DNA of 64,000 nt from Ohtaekwangia sp966211525 (lineage in GTDB: Bacteria; Bacteroidota; Bacteroidia; Cytophagales; Cyclobacteriaceae). The notes under the pieces were generated by a model that worked only from the letters and a program-made list of their open reading frames with translations, was not told the origin of the DNA and did no database searches. Within the stretch, counting starts at the first letter, position 1. The number at the start of each line of letters is the position of its first letter. The translations under genes were made by a program, and so were the position numbers. Below, piece after piece: positions 1-8,252 of the stretch. The stretch is from positions 1 through 64,000 of the forward strand of contig CBIHOZ010000011.1 of assembly GCA_966211525.1 (NCBI GenBank). Reading direction: 5' to 3'.

Positions 1-258
1 CGCCTGGAGCTGAAGTGTTGACAGCGATTCACCGCGCGCGTACGTAAAGAGCCGGTCGAGTACACCGGAAAGATGCTGCAGGTGAAAACCAACTGAAGCC
101 ATACCATACGGTTTGTGCCACAAGTATATATCATTGAAGGATGCTATAGCGCGCTCTACTTCTTCCGTAGCCTGCAACAACGCATGGGCTACCGGTTGCA
201 ATAATTGAGGTATTTCCGGGATAGGTCCCCGAAGCCATACTTCGCGTGTATCATTCAT
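1..258 (-). CDS. DinB-family protein, N-terminal part (runs off window edge)
   Basis: An open frame starts with ATG at 258 on the minus strand and runs to base 1 without a stop, giving 86 residues of a protein cut by the window edge. A segment about 60 residues in reads SVGFHLQHLSGVLDRL, which matches the first histidine helix of DinB/DUF1572-type four-helix bundles, where His ligands bind a metal. Such proteins are putative metal-dependent thiol-transfer or hydrolase enzymes of mostly unknown substrate. It lies on the same strand as the AraC regulator and SRPBCC gene upstream, so a loose stress-response group is possible. The family call rests on this motif alone and the function is unproven. 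Confidence 0.65.
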   Translation of the reverse strand, partial: MNDTREVWLRGPIPEIPQLLQPVAHALLQATEEVERAIASFNDIYLWHKPYGMASVGFHLQHLSGVLDRLFTYARGESLSTLQLQA

Positions 259-311
259 GGCTGTGGGTTTGGTGCGGTAAAGATACTAAAAGTTGCTGGC
301 TTCTAGCGCTG

Positions 312-350
312 GAAGCAAGAAGTAAGAAGTAAGAAGTAAGGAGTAAGAAG
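312..350. repeat. Heptanucleotide tandem repeat GAAGTAA (5 units, imperfect)
   Basis: Units at 312, 319, 326, 333 and 340 read GAAGCAA, GAAGTAA, GAAGTAA, GAAGTAA, GGAGTAA, followed by GAAG. A longer and purer array of the same unit lies at 48790-48844. The reverse complement TTCTTACTTCTC also occurs near 415-426 in the same spacer. The array is in a non-coding gap between the DinB fragment and the AraC gene. Confidence 0.85.
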
Positions 351-474
351 AGATTGCCGACTTCGGGGTTTCACCTTGTAGGACGGAATAGTGGCACAGC
401 CAAAGGCATGTTAGGTTCTTACTTCTCGACACAAGCGTACATTGTCCAGCAGCCAGCAGCCTGAAGCCAGCACC

Positions 475-1290
475 TTAAAAAGCAAACTTCTCCGGCTCAA
501 ACGCTCCCGGACTAATATTAAGATACTTCCTAAAGTCCTTCACCAGGTGCATCTGGTCGAAGTAGTTGAACTCGTAGGCTAATGACGACCATGTTTCGGT
601 AGGGCGCGCTTTCTTTGCCTGCATTACTTTTTCGAAACGCAGCAGGTTGCTATAGGTCTTTGGTGATACGCCAATCTCTTTGATGAAATTACGTTCGAGG
701 TGTCGACCGGATACCGGTATATCTTTGTAGAGCGCAGATATGCGCTTGGCAGGTGTGTTCCGGATCAGGGTTGCCAGTTGGTCAATAGCACTGGTACCGC
801 GATGATTACGCGCGAGTAAATCGAGTAGAAATGGTTCGATGAGCGTAATACAATCGTGGAGATTGTCGCATGCCATCAGCTGGTCTGTTATCGCGGTAAA
901 TATAGCTGGCTTCAGCAGGGAAGCGTCTACCGCCTGGTCGCAGAATTCATTCATCGGTATACCGAGCAACTTATATATACCCGTAGGTTTAAAGCGTATA
1001 CTGAAGCAGATAAAGTCCTTGGTGATCTCGATGCGATATTTCCGATGCGTACGCGGACCGCGAATGGTGCATCGCGCAAAAGGTATAGATTGATCCTCCG
1101 AACAATAAAACGTTTTGTAGCTGCCGCCCAAAAAGAAGTCGAGCGAGTTAACATGCCTGCACGGCATATCTTTGCGAACCGTGGCGTTTACAGGTAAAGA
1201 AATTTTCCGGTATATATATTCTTCTACAACCGGCAGCAGTACATCAGAAGGCACCTGCTTTTCAACGAGCGAGATAACGGAGGAAGTCAT
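475..1290 (-). CDS. AraC-family transcriptional regulator
   Basis: A 271-residue protein with an N-terminal sensor-like domain (about 1-150) and a C-terminal AraC/XylS DNA-binding domain (about 160-265). The second helix-turn-helix ends with the typical pattern WSSLAYEFNYFDQMHLVKDF followed by the LNISPGAF tail that closes this domain in family members. It probably controls nearby genes in response to an unknown ligand. The SRPBCC gene lies 96 bases upstream on the same strand and the DinB fragment is downstream. ATG at 1290 gives the expected length for a regulator of this type. The family call is firm; the target and ligand are not visible. Confidence 0.9.
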   Translation of the reverse strand: MTSSVISLVEKQVPSDVLLPVVEEYIYRKISLPVNATVRKDMPCRHVNSLDFFLGGSYKTFYCSEDQSIPFARCTIRGPRTHRKYRIEITKDFICFSIRFKPTGIYKLLGIPMNEFCDQAVDASLLKPAIFTAITDQLMACDNLHDCITLIEPFLLDLLARNHRGTSAIDQLATLIRNTPAKRISALYKDIPVSGRHLERNFIKEIGVSPKTYSNLLRFEKVMQAKKARPTETWSSLAYEFNYFDQMHLVKDFRKYLNISPGAFEPEKFAF

Positions 1291-1386
1291 AACAGTGCGC
1301 AGTTAATGGAAACAATATACTCACTTTTACTATAACTTCCGTCCTGTAGCACTCACAGCTCAAAGCTCACGGCTCGCAGCTGATTT

Positions 1387-1770
1387 TCATTCGTCATAAA
1401 AGTCCTGGAGCGAACCAAAGTACATGGTGTTCCAACCATCCACAATGTCGTTATAGTCTTCGTCTGGTATATTCGTGTGTCTTAACTCGACTGATGTTGC
1501 ACCGTCAGCAGCGGGATGTAGTTTGATGGTGACAATTGATTTTTCTTCCTGCTCTCCGAAGTACCACTCCTGTACAATCTTTTTACTTGTTTCGAATTCA
1601 AGGTTCTTGCCCACAATGCTTCCATCCCAAAGCGAAAACTCCGAGCCGGGTTCGGTAGACATCTCCGCTTCTTCGCCAGACCATAACTGGATCGTGAGCG
1701 GATTTGTCAATGCGAGGTATACATATTCAGGAGTAGCGGGGATGGTATAGTATTTCTTGAAGTCTTTCAT
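1387..1770 (-). CDS. SRPBCC / AHSA1-like START-fold protein
   Basis: 127 residues, the usual size for a single START/AHSA1 domain. The start MKDFKKYYTIPATPEYVYLA with the following NPLTIQLWSG is the standard first strand and helix of this fold (polar ligand-cavity domain). The middle has an EWYFGEQEEKSIVTIKL strand pair and the end a long helix containing DGWNTMYFGSLQDF. Family members bind hydrophobic ligands or act as Hsp90-ATPase-activator-like proteins; the ligand here is unknown. It precedes the AraC regulator on the same strand. A second START-like protein occurs in the window at 55327-55743. Confidence 0.85.
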   Translation of the reverse strand: MKDFKKYYTIPATPEYVYLALTNPLTIQLWSGEEAEMSTEPGSEFSLWDGSIVGKNLEFETSKKIVQEWYFGEQEEKSIVTIKLHPAADGATSVELRHTNIPDEDYNDIVDGWNTMYFGSLQDFYDE

Positions 1771-1816
1771 AGGGAAACAAAGGTCAAACGTACGGAAAAT
1801 TTAGCACTATCGAATG

Positions 1817-2015
1817 CCGTCACTTCGAGCGTGCACTTTTTGATCATGTCTCTGCATTCACCGCGAGAAGCTCCAAGGTCGGAGCAACGTTTACGGTTTG
1901 TATAGATGTATACGGTAATGCTACAGGTGTATTGCGTTGATGAAGCAAGCTCGCGTTGGCGTTTCTCGCGCGTAGCAGGCATTTTATAGGAAGCTTAGCT
2001 CGCTCGAAATGACGG
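1817..2015. repeat. Inverted-repeat-bounded element, MITE-like (199 bp)
   Basis: Bases 1817-1831 (CCGTCACTTCGAGCG) and 2001-2015 (CGCTCGAAATGACGG) are inverted copies with one mismatch in 15. The termini resemble the GTCATTTCGAGCG palindromic repeats that are common in Bacteroidota spacers. The interior holds a minus-strand open frame with a fragment (VYIYTNRK) faintly like the start of GIY-YIG proteins, but it is too short and lacks the catalytic motifs. I read it as a non-autonomous or decayed repeat element. Confidence 0.55.
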
Positions 2016-2034
2016 TATATGTTATTTTTGTTTA

Positions 2035-2190
2035 ATGAAAACAAAAGAATGTCCATCGTGCGCCATGCAGGTTGATGAAAAGAGTAAAGTTTGTCCGATC
2101 TGCCAGTATGAGTTTACGCAAACCAATCGTACCTGGCAGGTGGTAGCTTTGTTACTGGTGTTGCTGTTTATCTACTTGATTCTGTTCTAA
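2035..2190 (+). CDS. Small zinc-ribbon membrane protein (51 aa)
   Basis: ATG at 2035 to TAA at 2190 encodes 51 residues. Two CxxC pairs, at residues 6/9 (CPSC) and 20/23 (CPIC), form a compact zinc ribbon in the N-terminal half. The C-terminal half is one hydrophobic segment (VVALLLVLLFIYLILF) that ends at the stop, so the protein would be a single-pass membrane protein with a cytoplasmic zinc finger. Such small zinc-ribbon/TM proteins are common and mostly uncharacterised. It lies just after the inverted-repeat element, 20 bases past its right end. The function is unknown, but the cysteine spacing and the TM make a real gene likely. Confidence 0.75.
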   Translation: MKTKECPSCAMQVDEKSKVCPICQYEFTQTNRTWQVVALLLVLLFIYLILF

Positions 2191-2312
2191 GAAGAGAGGC
2201 ATAGCTTGTGTATGCTGGTAATATATCTCCACGCATAATTAATTTGGAGGTACTCAGGAATAGGATATATATAATGCTATCTTTTAATAATGCACGTGTT
2301 TAGACATTGCCG

Positions 2313-3215
2313 ATGAATGCTCAGTTCGAATTCTTGTCTTCTTTTCTGCTGCCGGATTTCCCATCCGGGTCATCTATAAACTATCATAACGGAAAACTGA
2401 TCCTGATTGGTGATGACGCCAACACCATCGTAGTGCTTGGAACAGATTATGAAAAAATAGATGAAAAGAAACTATATGATTTCAGGGAGAAGCGAATTCC
2501 GAAAGCTGTTAAGACAGACCTCGAAGCTTCTGCTTTTGCAACTGTAAATGGTACAGACTATCTATTGATCTTTGGTTCAGCATCTACTGAACTACGCAAG
2601 CGTGTGATCCTCATTCCGCTTCTTGCTTCCGGTCTTGATATGCCTCGCATGCGTTCTGTTAATGACGAAGCATTCATTAATCGCCTGCTTGCAAATGGTA
2701 TTAGTGAAGTAAATATAGAGGGAGCTACTACGATGGGTGATCATCTGCTGCTCAGTAATCGCGGCAATCAGAAAAATACAACGAATCATTTTATCATAAC
2801 CGATATTGGCTTCTGGGATAAGCCCATGGATGCAGCCATCCGGATTTTACCCATTCATATTGCCGAGGTTCTTAATGAAGTACCGGGTGTTTCCGAGGTT
2901 TGTTATATAGCAGCGTTCGATTTATTGCTGTTAACGTTTTCAAGTGAGTTAACCGGTAATGCCTATGATGATGGTGCGATTGGTAGTAGTTATATAGCTG
3001 TAGCACGCATGGTTAGCCAAAAAGTGAACGAACCGTTTTTGCTGGTAGATTCTATCACAAATCTGGCGACTATACACGCGGCTTTTAAAAACGAGAAGAT
3101 TGAAGGTATATGTGTTGAATCTATAAGCGGCAACATGGTAACGCTTCATCTTATTTCAGATAACGATCGCGGTCAAAGCAAACTGTTTAAATTGAAAATG
3201 ATATTGTCTCAGTAA
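2313..3215 (+). CDS. DUF6929-like conserved protein
   Basis: 300 residues from ATG at 2313; a TTG two codons upstream (2307) is also possible, but ATG is preferred. The N-terminus has SGSSINYHNGKLILIGDD, then RIPKAVKTDLEASA and LLIFGSASTELRKRV, a pattern I associate with DUF6929 proteins of Bacteroidota, which look like beta-propeller or phytase-like folds. There is no signal peptide, so it is probably cytoplasmic. Repeated strand segments such as YLLIFGS, HLLLSNRG and LLLLTFSS fit a propeller. The biochemical role is unknown. A lipoprotein gene follows 50 bases downstream. Confidence 0.6.
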   Translation: MNAQFEFLSSFLLPDFPSGSSINYHNGKLILIGDDANTIVVLGTDYEKIDEKKLYDFREKRIPKAVKTDLEASAFATVNGTDYLLIFGSASTELRKRVILIPLLASGLDMPRMRSVNDEAFINRLLANGISEVNIEGATTMGDHLLLSNRGNQKNTTNHFIITDIGFWDKPMDAAIRILPIHIAEVLNEVPGVSEVCYIAAFDLLLLTFSSELTGNAYDDGAIGSSYIAVARMVSQKVNEPFLLVDSITNLATIHAAFKNEKIEGICVESISGNMVTLHLISDNDRGQSKLFKLKMILSQ

Positions 3216-3265
3216 AAGCCTGTTTTGAAGAATTGCTTACTTTCGCGCGCGAATTGGTTATAGTT

Positions 3266-3931
3266 ATGTTCATAAAAAATCCAAAGCTCTTGCTGCTGTT
3301 TTTTATAGGGAGCGCTTGCAGCAGCATTAAAGATTCTCCGAAATACCAGTTGGGAGACGGTGAGTATGCCTTCAGGCAACCACAGCAGAAGTACAAGAAG
3401 GCATTTGTTTATGTGGAAGGAGACTCGGTCAGAATCTTTTTGGCGGAGAATGCCAAAGTGCTTTATATACCTGAACTACATAAAGATCAATTCTTCCTCA
3501 AGCGAAGCTTCGATGTAGATGTTATGACGGTTGCGTTCAAATTCAGGCCTATAGCTGCCGGGTTACCACGACAATTAACAACTGACTTTAATGGAAATAT
3601 TTTTGTTGGTTATAGAGTCGATCGCTTTCGGATTCGACAAAAAGAAACTCCCATAGGCTGGAAACAGACCTATAAACACAGAGGCCTGAGTATAGGAGCT
3701 TTTGGCGGACTGGGATCAACATCTGTAACGCCATATACCACTGTCAATAAAATCACGGAAGAGTATAGTGGTTTTATAGTAAGCCGCGGTTTTGCTGCCA
3801 TGGTAGGAGTGAATAATCTGACAGTCGGTATAGGTATAGGATGGGACTACTTAACTGATCGCGATAAGGATGTCTGGATTTACCAGGATAAACCCTGGTA
3901 TGGTTTAACCCTCGGACTGAATCTGAATTAG
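3266..3931 (+). CDS. Hypothetical lipoprotein
   Basis: 221 residues from ATG at 3266. An upstream in-frame TTG at 3233 would put 11 residues before the signal sequence and is rejected. The N-terminus MFIKNPKLLLLFFIGSAC is a lipoprotein signal with lipobox IGSAC and lipidated Cys18, then a serine-rich linker, so it should be anchored in the envelope. The second half is rich in Gly/aromatic alternation (GLSIGAFGGLGSTSVTPY, VGVNNLTVGIGIGWDYL), which looks like beta strands of a small outer-membrane barrel-like domain. I do not recognise a named family. Confidence 0.7.
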   Translation: MFIKNPKLLLLFFIGSACSSIKDSPKYQLGDGEYAFRQPQQKYKKAFVYVEGDSVRIFLAENAKVLYIPELHKDQFFLKRSFDVDVMTVAFKFRPIAAGLPRQLTTDFNGNIFVGYRVDRFRIRQKETPIGWKQTYKHRGLSIGAFGGLGSTSVTPYTTVNKITEEYSGFIVSRGFAAMVGVNNLTVGIGIGWDYLTDRDKDVWIYQDKPWYGLTLGLNLN

Positions 3932-4008
3932 TACATAAAAAATTACCTATGGTATATAGGCCAGGTATGAATGATTTACTTTCAGCTCAGATAACTATAT
4001 AAAACAAA

Positions 4009-4045
4009 AAAGGACTTCAACATTTTTGAAGATGTCGAAGCCCTT
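4009..4045 (-). terminator. Rho-independent terminator of the SPW gene
   Basis: Arms 4012-4023 (GGACTTCAACAT) and 4032-4043 (ATGTCGAAGCCC) pair over 12 positions with G-T wobbles, and the minus strand continues into a run of Ts (AAAAAA at 4006-4011 on plus). It lies about 30 bases past the stop of the minus-strand SPW gene. Confidence 0.75.
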
Positions 4046-4072
4046 GAAAGCAGAAGGCTGCATGCAATATGC

Positions 4073-4525
4073 CTATCCGTGTACCCGGGGTGCTTTTGTT
4101 ACCCAAGGATTTTTGCGGACAACAGTTGTTTTGGTGCGATGCCTTGCTGCCGAGACGGGATAATCCTTTAGCTTTTCATTGGCAGGTACCGAATGCGAGA
4201 ACAGTGTAACCAGTATTTCGGTTGAGCCCAATACCAGGTGTGGCAGGTATATATAGTCCGCAAAACCGAAGAGCCATGGAGACGATGCCAGTAATAGTCC
4301 GGAAAGAAAATCGATAATCAGGTGCACCGGCATTGGTAGTAATTTAATGAGTCCGGGTTCATAGTTTGTAAACAGACTATAGCACCATGTACTGCCGCCG
4401 AGTATTACGGGTATCCACGTAATCAACGTGTTGTCTTCAAAACCGAGCAACCACGGTGTTGCCATCAACAGGCCACCCATCAGGTAATCGAGCAGGCCAT
4501 GTACTTTCGTTGGTATAAATTTCAT
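4073..4525 (-). CDS. SPW-repeat membrane protein
   Basis: 150 residues with two copies of the SPW repeat: ATPWLLGF near residue 22 and ASSPWLFGF near residue 80, each within a hydrophobic helix pair, giving about four membrane spans. The N-terminus MKFIPTKVHGLLDYLMG and the VHLIIDFLSG segment are the repeated lead-ins. The C-terminal 35 residues are basic and polar (RHRTKTTVVRKNPW), probably a cytoplasmic tail. SPW proteins are inner-membrane proteins of unknown function. The gene is divergent from the DUF1624 gene across a 313-base spacer. Confidence 0.85.
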   Translation of the reverse strand: MKFIPTKVHGLLDYLMGGLLMATPWLLGFEDNTLITWIPVILGGSTWCYSLFTNYEPGLIKLLPMPVHLIIDFLSGLLLASSPWLFGFADYIYLPHLVLGSTEILVTLFSHSVPANEKLKDYPVSAARHRTKTTVVRKNPWVTKAPRVHG

Positions 4526-4838
4526 TGTTGTAAAATTTAGCCTGAGGTAATGAAGCTGTGGCGTAAATCTTATGCCTGCAAAAGCAATCGATGCAGCAAG
4601 TATACTGACTATGAGGTCTATACAGAGTGGTGAATTTCCTCAACGATTTATATAGCCGAAACTTGTTTGAACAACGCTTATGTGGTTGTGGCATTTCTGT
4701 CTAACACGGTGCACTATATATCCGTTTTTGTTACAGAATTTTTCAACCTGATTCTTGCTGATTACGTATCAACGTGTAACATTTATATTTCCACCAACAT
4801 TTTAAACCCATTACGAATTACTGTAGTTTCGCGCATCT
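4526..4838. other. Divergent spacer without a convincing gene
   Basis: This 313-base gap separates divergent genes (SPW, minus; DUF1624, plus). The best regulatory hint is TAGTTTCG at about 4824, close to the TAnnTTTG -7 box, just before the plus-strand start. Short frames across it (for example 4667-4888) have no family features. I see no hairpin with a T-run. Confidence 0.5.
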
Positions 4839-6062
4839 ATGAACGCCACAACCCTTGCTGCTCCTTTAAGAACTGTTGGTTCGGTTAAATCATCTCGTAT
4901 AGAATCCATCGATCTCCTTCGCGGAATAGTCATGGTAATTATGGCACTCGATCACGTGCGCGATTACTTTCATGCCGATGCATTTTTATATAACCCTGCT
5001 AATCTCGACAAGACCAATGTTGTATTGTTCTTTACGCGATGGATTACGCACTTCTGTGCACCAGTGTTTGTCTTTCTTGCCGGTACATCTGCCTTTATGG
5101 TGGGAAGTCGCAGAGGTAAAGCAGAGCTGTCTGCATTTTTGTTGAAGCGGGGTATATGGCTCATCGTACTGGAGTTCACGGTTATTAACTTTGCATGGTT
5201 CTTTAACTTTTACTTTTCGCTTCTGGCACTTACGGTTATATGGGCATTGGCGATTGGTATGATTGCGCTTGCCGGATTTATTCACCTGCCGTTTAAAGGT
5301 ATACTCGCAGTCGGAATATTATTCGTTGCCGGACATAACATGCTGGATGGTATAGATGCTGTTGTTGGCGGCAGTAGCGCTGGTGCCATGCTGTGGTCGT
5401 TCTTGCACGAGCAGGGAGGCTTCCGCTTTCCATCGGCATTTGTATTTGTAGGGTACCCGGTTATACCCTGGATCGGTGTGATGTTGTTAGGATATTGCTT
5501 TGGCAAATTATACCAGCCGTCCTATGATGCAGCCGAACGGAGGAAGTTGTTGCTGCAACTTGGCGTTGGGGCAATCGTGCTGTTTATTGTATTGCGACTG
5601 GTAAATATATATGGAGATCCGAATGAATGGAGTGTTCAGAAAGATGGTGTGTTTACATTCTTGTCGTTTCTCAATGTAACTAAATATCCGCCTTCGTTGC
5701 TATATGTGCTGGTAACCCTCGGACCTTCTCTTGTCTTTCTGGCTGTGGCCGAGAAATATACCGGTAAATTTGCGCAGGCGTTTATATCACTCGGCCGGGT
5801 GCCGATGTTCTACTATATATTGCATCTGTACGTGATACATATACTCGCTGTGTTCGCAGCACTGGCAACCGGTTATACCCTGAGCGATATGGTGTTTAAT
5901 ACCTGGGTTACAGACTCGCCTGCGTTGAGAGGATATGGTTTCAGTCTGGCGGTTACATACCTGGTATGGATTGGAGTAGTGCTGCTGCTATACCCGATTT
6001 GCAAGTGGTATGATACCTATAAGCTCAATCACCGCGAGCAGTGGTGGCTCAGTTACCTGTGA
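4839..6062 (+). CDS. DUF1624 / HGSNAT-like membrane acyltransferase
   Basis: 407 residues, the normal length for DUF1624 (heparan-alpha-glucosaminide N-acetyltransferase catalytic-like). After a 20-residue polar start comes RIESIDLLRGIVMVIMALDH, the signature first membrane helix of this family with its conserved Asp-His (ALDHVRDY). About ten hydrophobic segments follow, ending with a YILHLYVIHILAVF segment and the polar tail KWYDTYKLNHREQWWLSYL. Relatives are thought to move acyl groups across the inner membrane onto sugars; the substrate here is unknown. A 57-residue gene converges on it 5 bases past the stop. Confidence 0.85.
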   Translation: MNATTLAAPLRTVGSVKSSRIESIDLLRGIVMVIMALDHVRDYFHADAFLYNPANLDKTNVVLFFTRWITHFCAPVFVFLAGTSAFMVGSRRGKAELSAFLLKRGIWLIVLEFTVINFAWFFNFYFSLLALTVIWALAIGMIALAGFIHLPFKGILAVGILFVAGHNMLDGIDAVVGGSSAGAMLWSFLHEQGGFRFPSAFVFVGYPVIPWIGVMLLGYCFGKLYQPSYDAAERRKLLLQLGVGAIVLFIVLRLVNIYGDPNEWSVQKDGVFTFLSFLNVTKYPPSLLYVLVTLGPSLVFLAVAEKYTGKFAQAFISLGRVPMFYYILHLYVIHILAVFAALATGYTLSDMVFNTWVTDSPALRGYGFSLAVTYLVWIGVVLLLYPICKWYDTYKLNHREQWWLSYL

Positions 6063-6067
6063 TGCAG

Positions 6068-6241
6068 TCAGAATAAATTACTCTCGGTCTTGATCTCATC
6101 AATCAGGTATTGAACAAAGCTTAGTTCTGCCAGGAATTGTTCTACCGATTTGTCGGTGTCTTCGCGCGTGAGCTCGTGGATCGCTGCATTCAAATGGACC
6201 AGGTGCTCTTTTAATACAGGTGTATAAACAACTTTTTCCAT
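6068..6241 (-). CDS. Small hypothetical protein (57 aa)
   Basis: ATG at 6241 to TGA at 6068, 57 residues, beginning MEKVVYTPVLKEHLVHLNAA and ending IKTESNLF. The sequence is amphipathic and largely helical, with regular Leu/Val/Ile spacing and no cysteines or membrane segment, so it may form a small helical dimer. It ends 5 bases from the stop of the convergent DUF1624 gene. No family is recognised. The frame fills an otherwise empty spacer with good codon use, which supports a real gene, but translation is unproven. Confidence 0.55.
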   Translation of the reverse strand: MEKVVYTPVLKEHLVHLNAAIHELTREDTDKSVEQFLAELSFVQYLIDEIKTESNLF

Positions 6242-6408
6242 AAGGGCGGGTGGTATGGTTGCTTACTGAATATCGTAAGCAGAAAGTCGGAATACAAATT
6301 TCAGTGCGAAATTGTTATCACAAGGATTAAGCATTCGAACTGCTGTGCTGAAAAAATTAGGCCGTATATACCGGATAGGGAAGAAGAGACATCGGATTAC
6401 TGGAACCG

Positions 6409-7611
6409 TTACGCTTTGCTGATAACGTTTAGCAGTGTATTGAACTTGATCTCGGTTTCATTCCATTCGTTCTCGGGTATAGAGTCAATGGTAACACCGG
6501 CACCGGCATATAGTATAGCTTTACTGTCGAGCAGTTGCATACAGCGCAGGTTCACAAAGATGTTGATGTTGTTGTTTACATGTACGGGTCCGAGAAAGCC
6601 CGCATAGAACTGGCGGTTATACCCTTCGTGTTGCTGAAGAAATTCCAGCGCGGGTTCGAGCGGCATGCCACATACGGCAGAAGTAGGGTGGAGCAACTGA
6701 AGCATTACAGAGCCCAGCTGCGGAAAGTTGATGGCCTTCATATCAACGGTAAAGTCTGACTTCAGGTGCATCAGGTTTCCGGCTACTACGGTCTTTGGAC
6801 CATGCTCATCATATTCACGCACACGAATTTTTTTGAAGCAGCTGATCACATAACGTTCTACTAATGCCTGCTCTTCAATTTCTTTTTGTGTCCAGGCTAC
6901 CGATCGTAAATTAACACCGGTGTGATACGGTTGTGTGCCCGCCAAGGCTACGGTGCGAAATGTAGTTTTGTCTTCTACGCTCACCAGTACCTCGGGCGTT
7001 GCGCCCAGCCAGCTTCCGGTTTCGGGTGAACTCACAAACGAGATGAGTGCGTTCGGGTAAGCATCACACAAATTCTGAAACGACTGTACAATATCAAAAC
7101 CTAAAGGAAGATCGATCATCTTGGTGCGCGAAGGCACCACTTTCTCAAATGTTCCTTTTTCAATTTGCTGTACACCGAGTTGTACCAGTTCGGTATAGGA
7201 GGTAACAGCAGCAGAAGTTTCTGTTTTCTTCGCGGTATAGAATTTTGCCGTCTTAAATGCTATAGCAGAACGAAGTTGTTCTTCGAGCCAGGTATAGGAA
7301 GTTGTCTCGATGGGTTCTTCAGGCGCACGCAAGGCACCATCCGTGAACGTAAATTTATAGTCGGCGGGTAAATATACCGAGTCGCTGTTCCGATCGAACG
7401 GTGCGAATATAAATCCCTGTTCGAGTTCCTCGAGGGCCGCGTTTCGTTTCTGTAACTGCGGGCTCCGCGAGATGATCAGATGTTTTCGTGAATCGTTGGG
7501 AAGTCGCCATACAGCAATGGAAAATTGATTTTCCACGGCATGGTTAATCAGGTAAGCAATGTATTCAGTTTCATGTGTAACAGAAGCGGAAACTGAAGTA
7601 ACTTTATTCAT
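6409..7611 (-). CDS. menF: Isochorismate synthase
   Basis: 400 residues with a chorismate-binding domain from about 140 to the end. Visible landmarks are FEKVVPSRTKM (the Lys of KVV corresponds to the catalytic lysine of EntC/MenF), TVALAGTQPY, the VVAGNLMHL loop, LLHPTSAVCGMPLEPALEFL and the C-terminal NEWNETEIKFNTLL helix. Isochorismate synthase converts chorismate to isochorismate, the first committed step to menaquinone or to siderophores. The thioesterase gene 25 bases upstream on the same strand, a likely DHNA-CoA hydrolase, favours the menaquinone role. No menD or other men genes are in this window. Confidence 0.9.
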   Translation of the reverse strand: MNKVTSVSASVTHETEYIAYLINHAVENQFSIAVWRLPNDSRKHLIISRSPQLQKRNAALEELEQGFIFAPFDRNSDSVYLPADYKFTFTDGALRAPEEPIETTSYTWLEEQLRSAIAFKTAKFYTAKKTETSAAVTSYTELVQLGVQQIEKGTFEKVVPSRTKMIDLPLGFDIVQSFQNLCDAYPNALISFVSSPETGSWLGATPEVLVSVEDKTTFRTVALAGTQPYHTGVNLRSVAWTQKEIEEQALVERYVISCFKKIRVREYDEHGPKTVVAGNLMHLKSDFTVDMKAINFPQLGSVMLQLLHPTSAVCGMPLEPALEFLQQHEGYNRQFYAGFLGPVHVNNNINIFVNLRCMQLLDSKAILYAGAGVTIDSIPENEWNETEIKFNTLLNVISKA

Positions 7612-7636
7612 TCTACACTATATCTAAATCCTTGTC

Positions 7637-8065
7637 CTAATTTTTTCGGTCTAACACCGCCATCGTAATTCTGCTGATGCATACCAGGTCACCCGTTTCG
7701 CTGGTAATACGAATCTCCCATACCTGCGTCTTCTTACCGATGTGTATAGCCCGGGTTACACCTTTCACAAAACCATCGCGCACGCTTTTGATGTGATTGG
7801 CATTTATCTCCAGACCTACGCAGTATTGTTTGGAAGTATCAACGCAGCACATCGCAGCTACACTTCCCATGGTTTCAGCGAGTGCCACCGAAGCACCTCC
7901 GTGTAACAATCCCATCGGTTGATGAGTTCGATGATCTACCGGCATTTTTGCTTCGAGGTAATCTTCACCAACCGCGGTAAACTCGATGCCTATATTTTCG
8001 GCCATGGTATTGGGAGACCACTTGTTAAGTTCTTCTACGGTTAGATCTTCTCTGAAAATTCTCAT
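7637..8065 (-). CDS. Hotdog-fold thioesterase (MenI/PaaI type)
   Basis: 142 residues, the usual size of a single hotdog domain. The central helix carries GLLHGGASVALAETMGS, which matches the YdiI/MenI/YbdB group: the His of LLHGG and the Glu of LAETMGS are the active-site residues. The terminal strands contain GLEINANHIKSVRDG and GKKTQVWEIRI. MenI hydrolyses 1,4-dihydroxy-2-naphthoyl-CoA in menaquinone synthesis. Its place directly before the isochorismate synthase gene, same strand and 25 bases apart, fits that role, though phenylacetyl-CoA-type thioesterases look similar. Confidence 0.85.
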   Translation of the reverse strand: MRIFREDLTVEELNKWSPNTMAENIGIEFTAVGEDYLEAKMPVDHRTHQPMGLLHGGASVALAETMGSVAAMCCVDTSKQYCVGLEINANHIKSVRDGFVKGVTRAIHIGKKTQVWEIRITSETGDLVCISRITMAVLDRKN

Positions 8066-8252
8066 GCTCCTTCGTTGTTCGTTAACGGTCTGGTTACCCG
8101 CTGGTTGTTAACCATTCTGGGGAATGGATTGTTATTTTATCCGCGCAGTTTCTGCTCCGATATTTTTAATTATCAAAACCGAGAACTTACCGGATGGAAT
8201 AAACGGATAACTGCCTGCGATTAGCTATACTTGCGCCCAAAATAATGCAAAA

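Noticed and set aside
312..350. CRISPR array at the GAAGTAA repeats (also at 48790-48844)
   Set aside because: Units are only 7 bases, contiguous and without spacers; there are no cas genes.
1767..2056. Minus-strand frames of 71 and 70 residues as genes
   Set aside because: They lie within the inverted-repeat element and have no family features beyond a weak VYIYTNRK fragment.
4667..4888. 73-residue plus-strand frame over the DUF1624 start
   Set aside because: It has no family features and overlaps the start of the DUF1624 gene in another frame.
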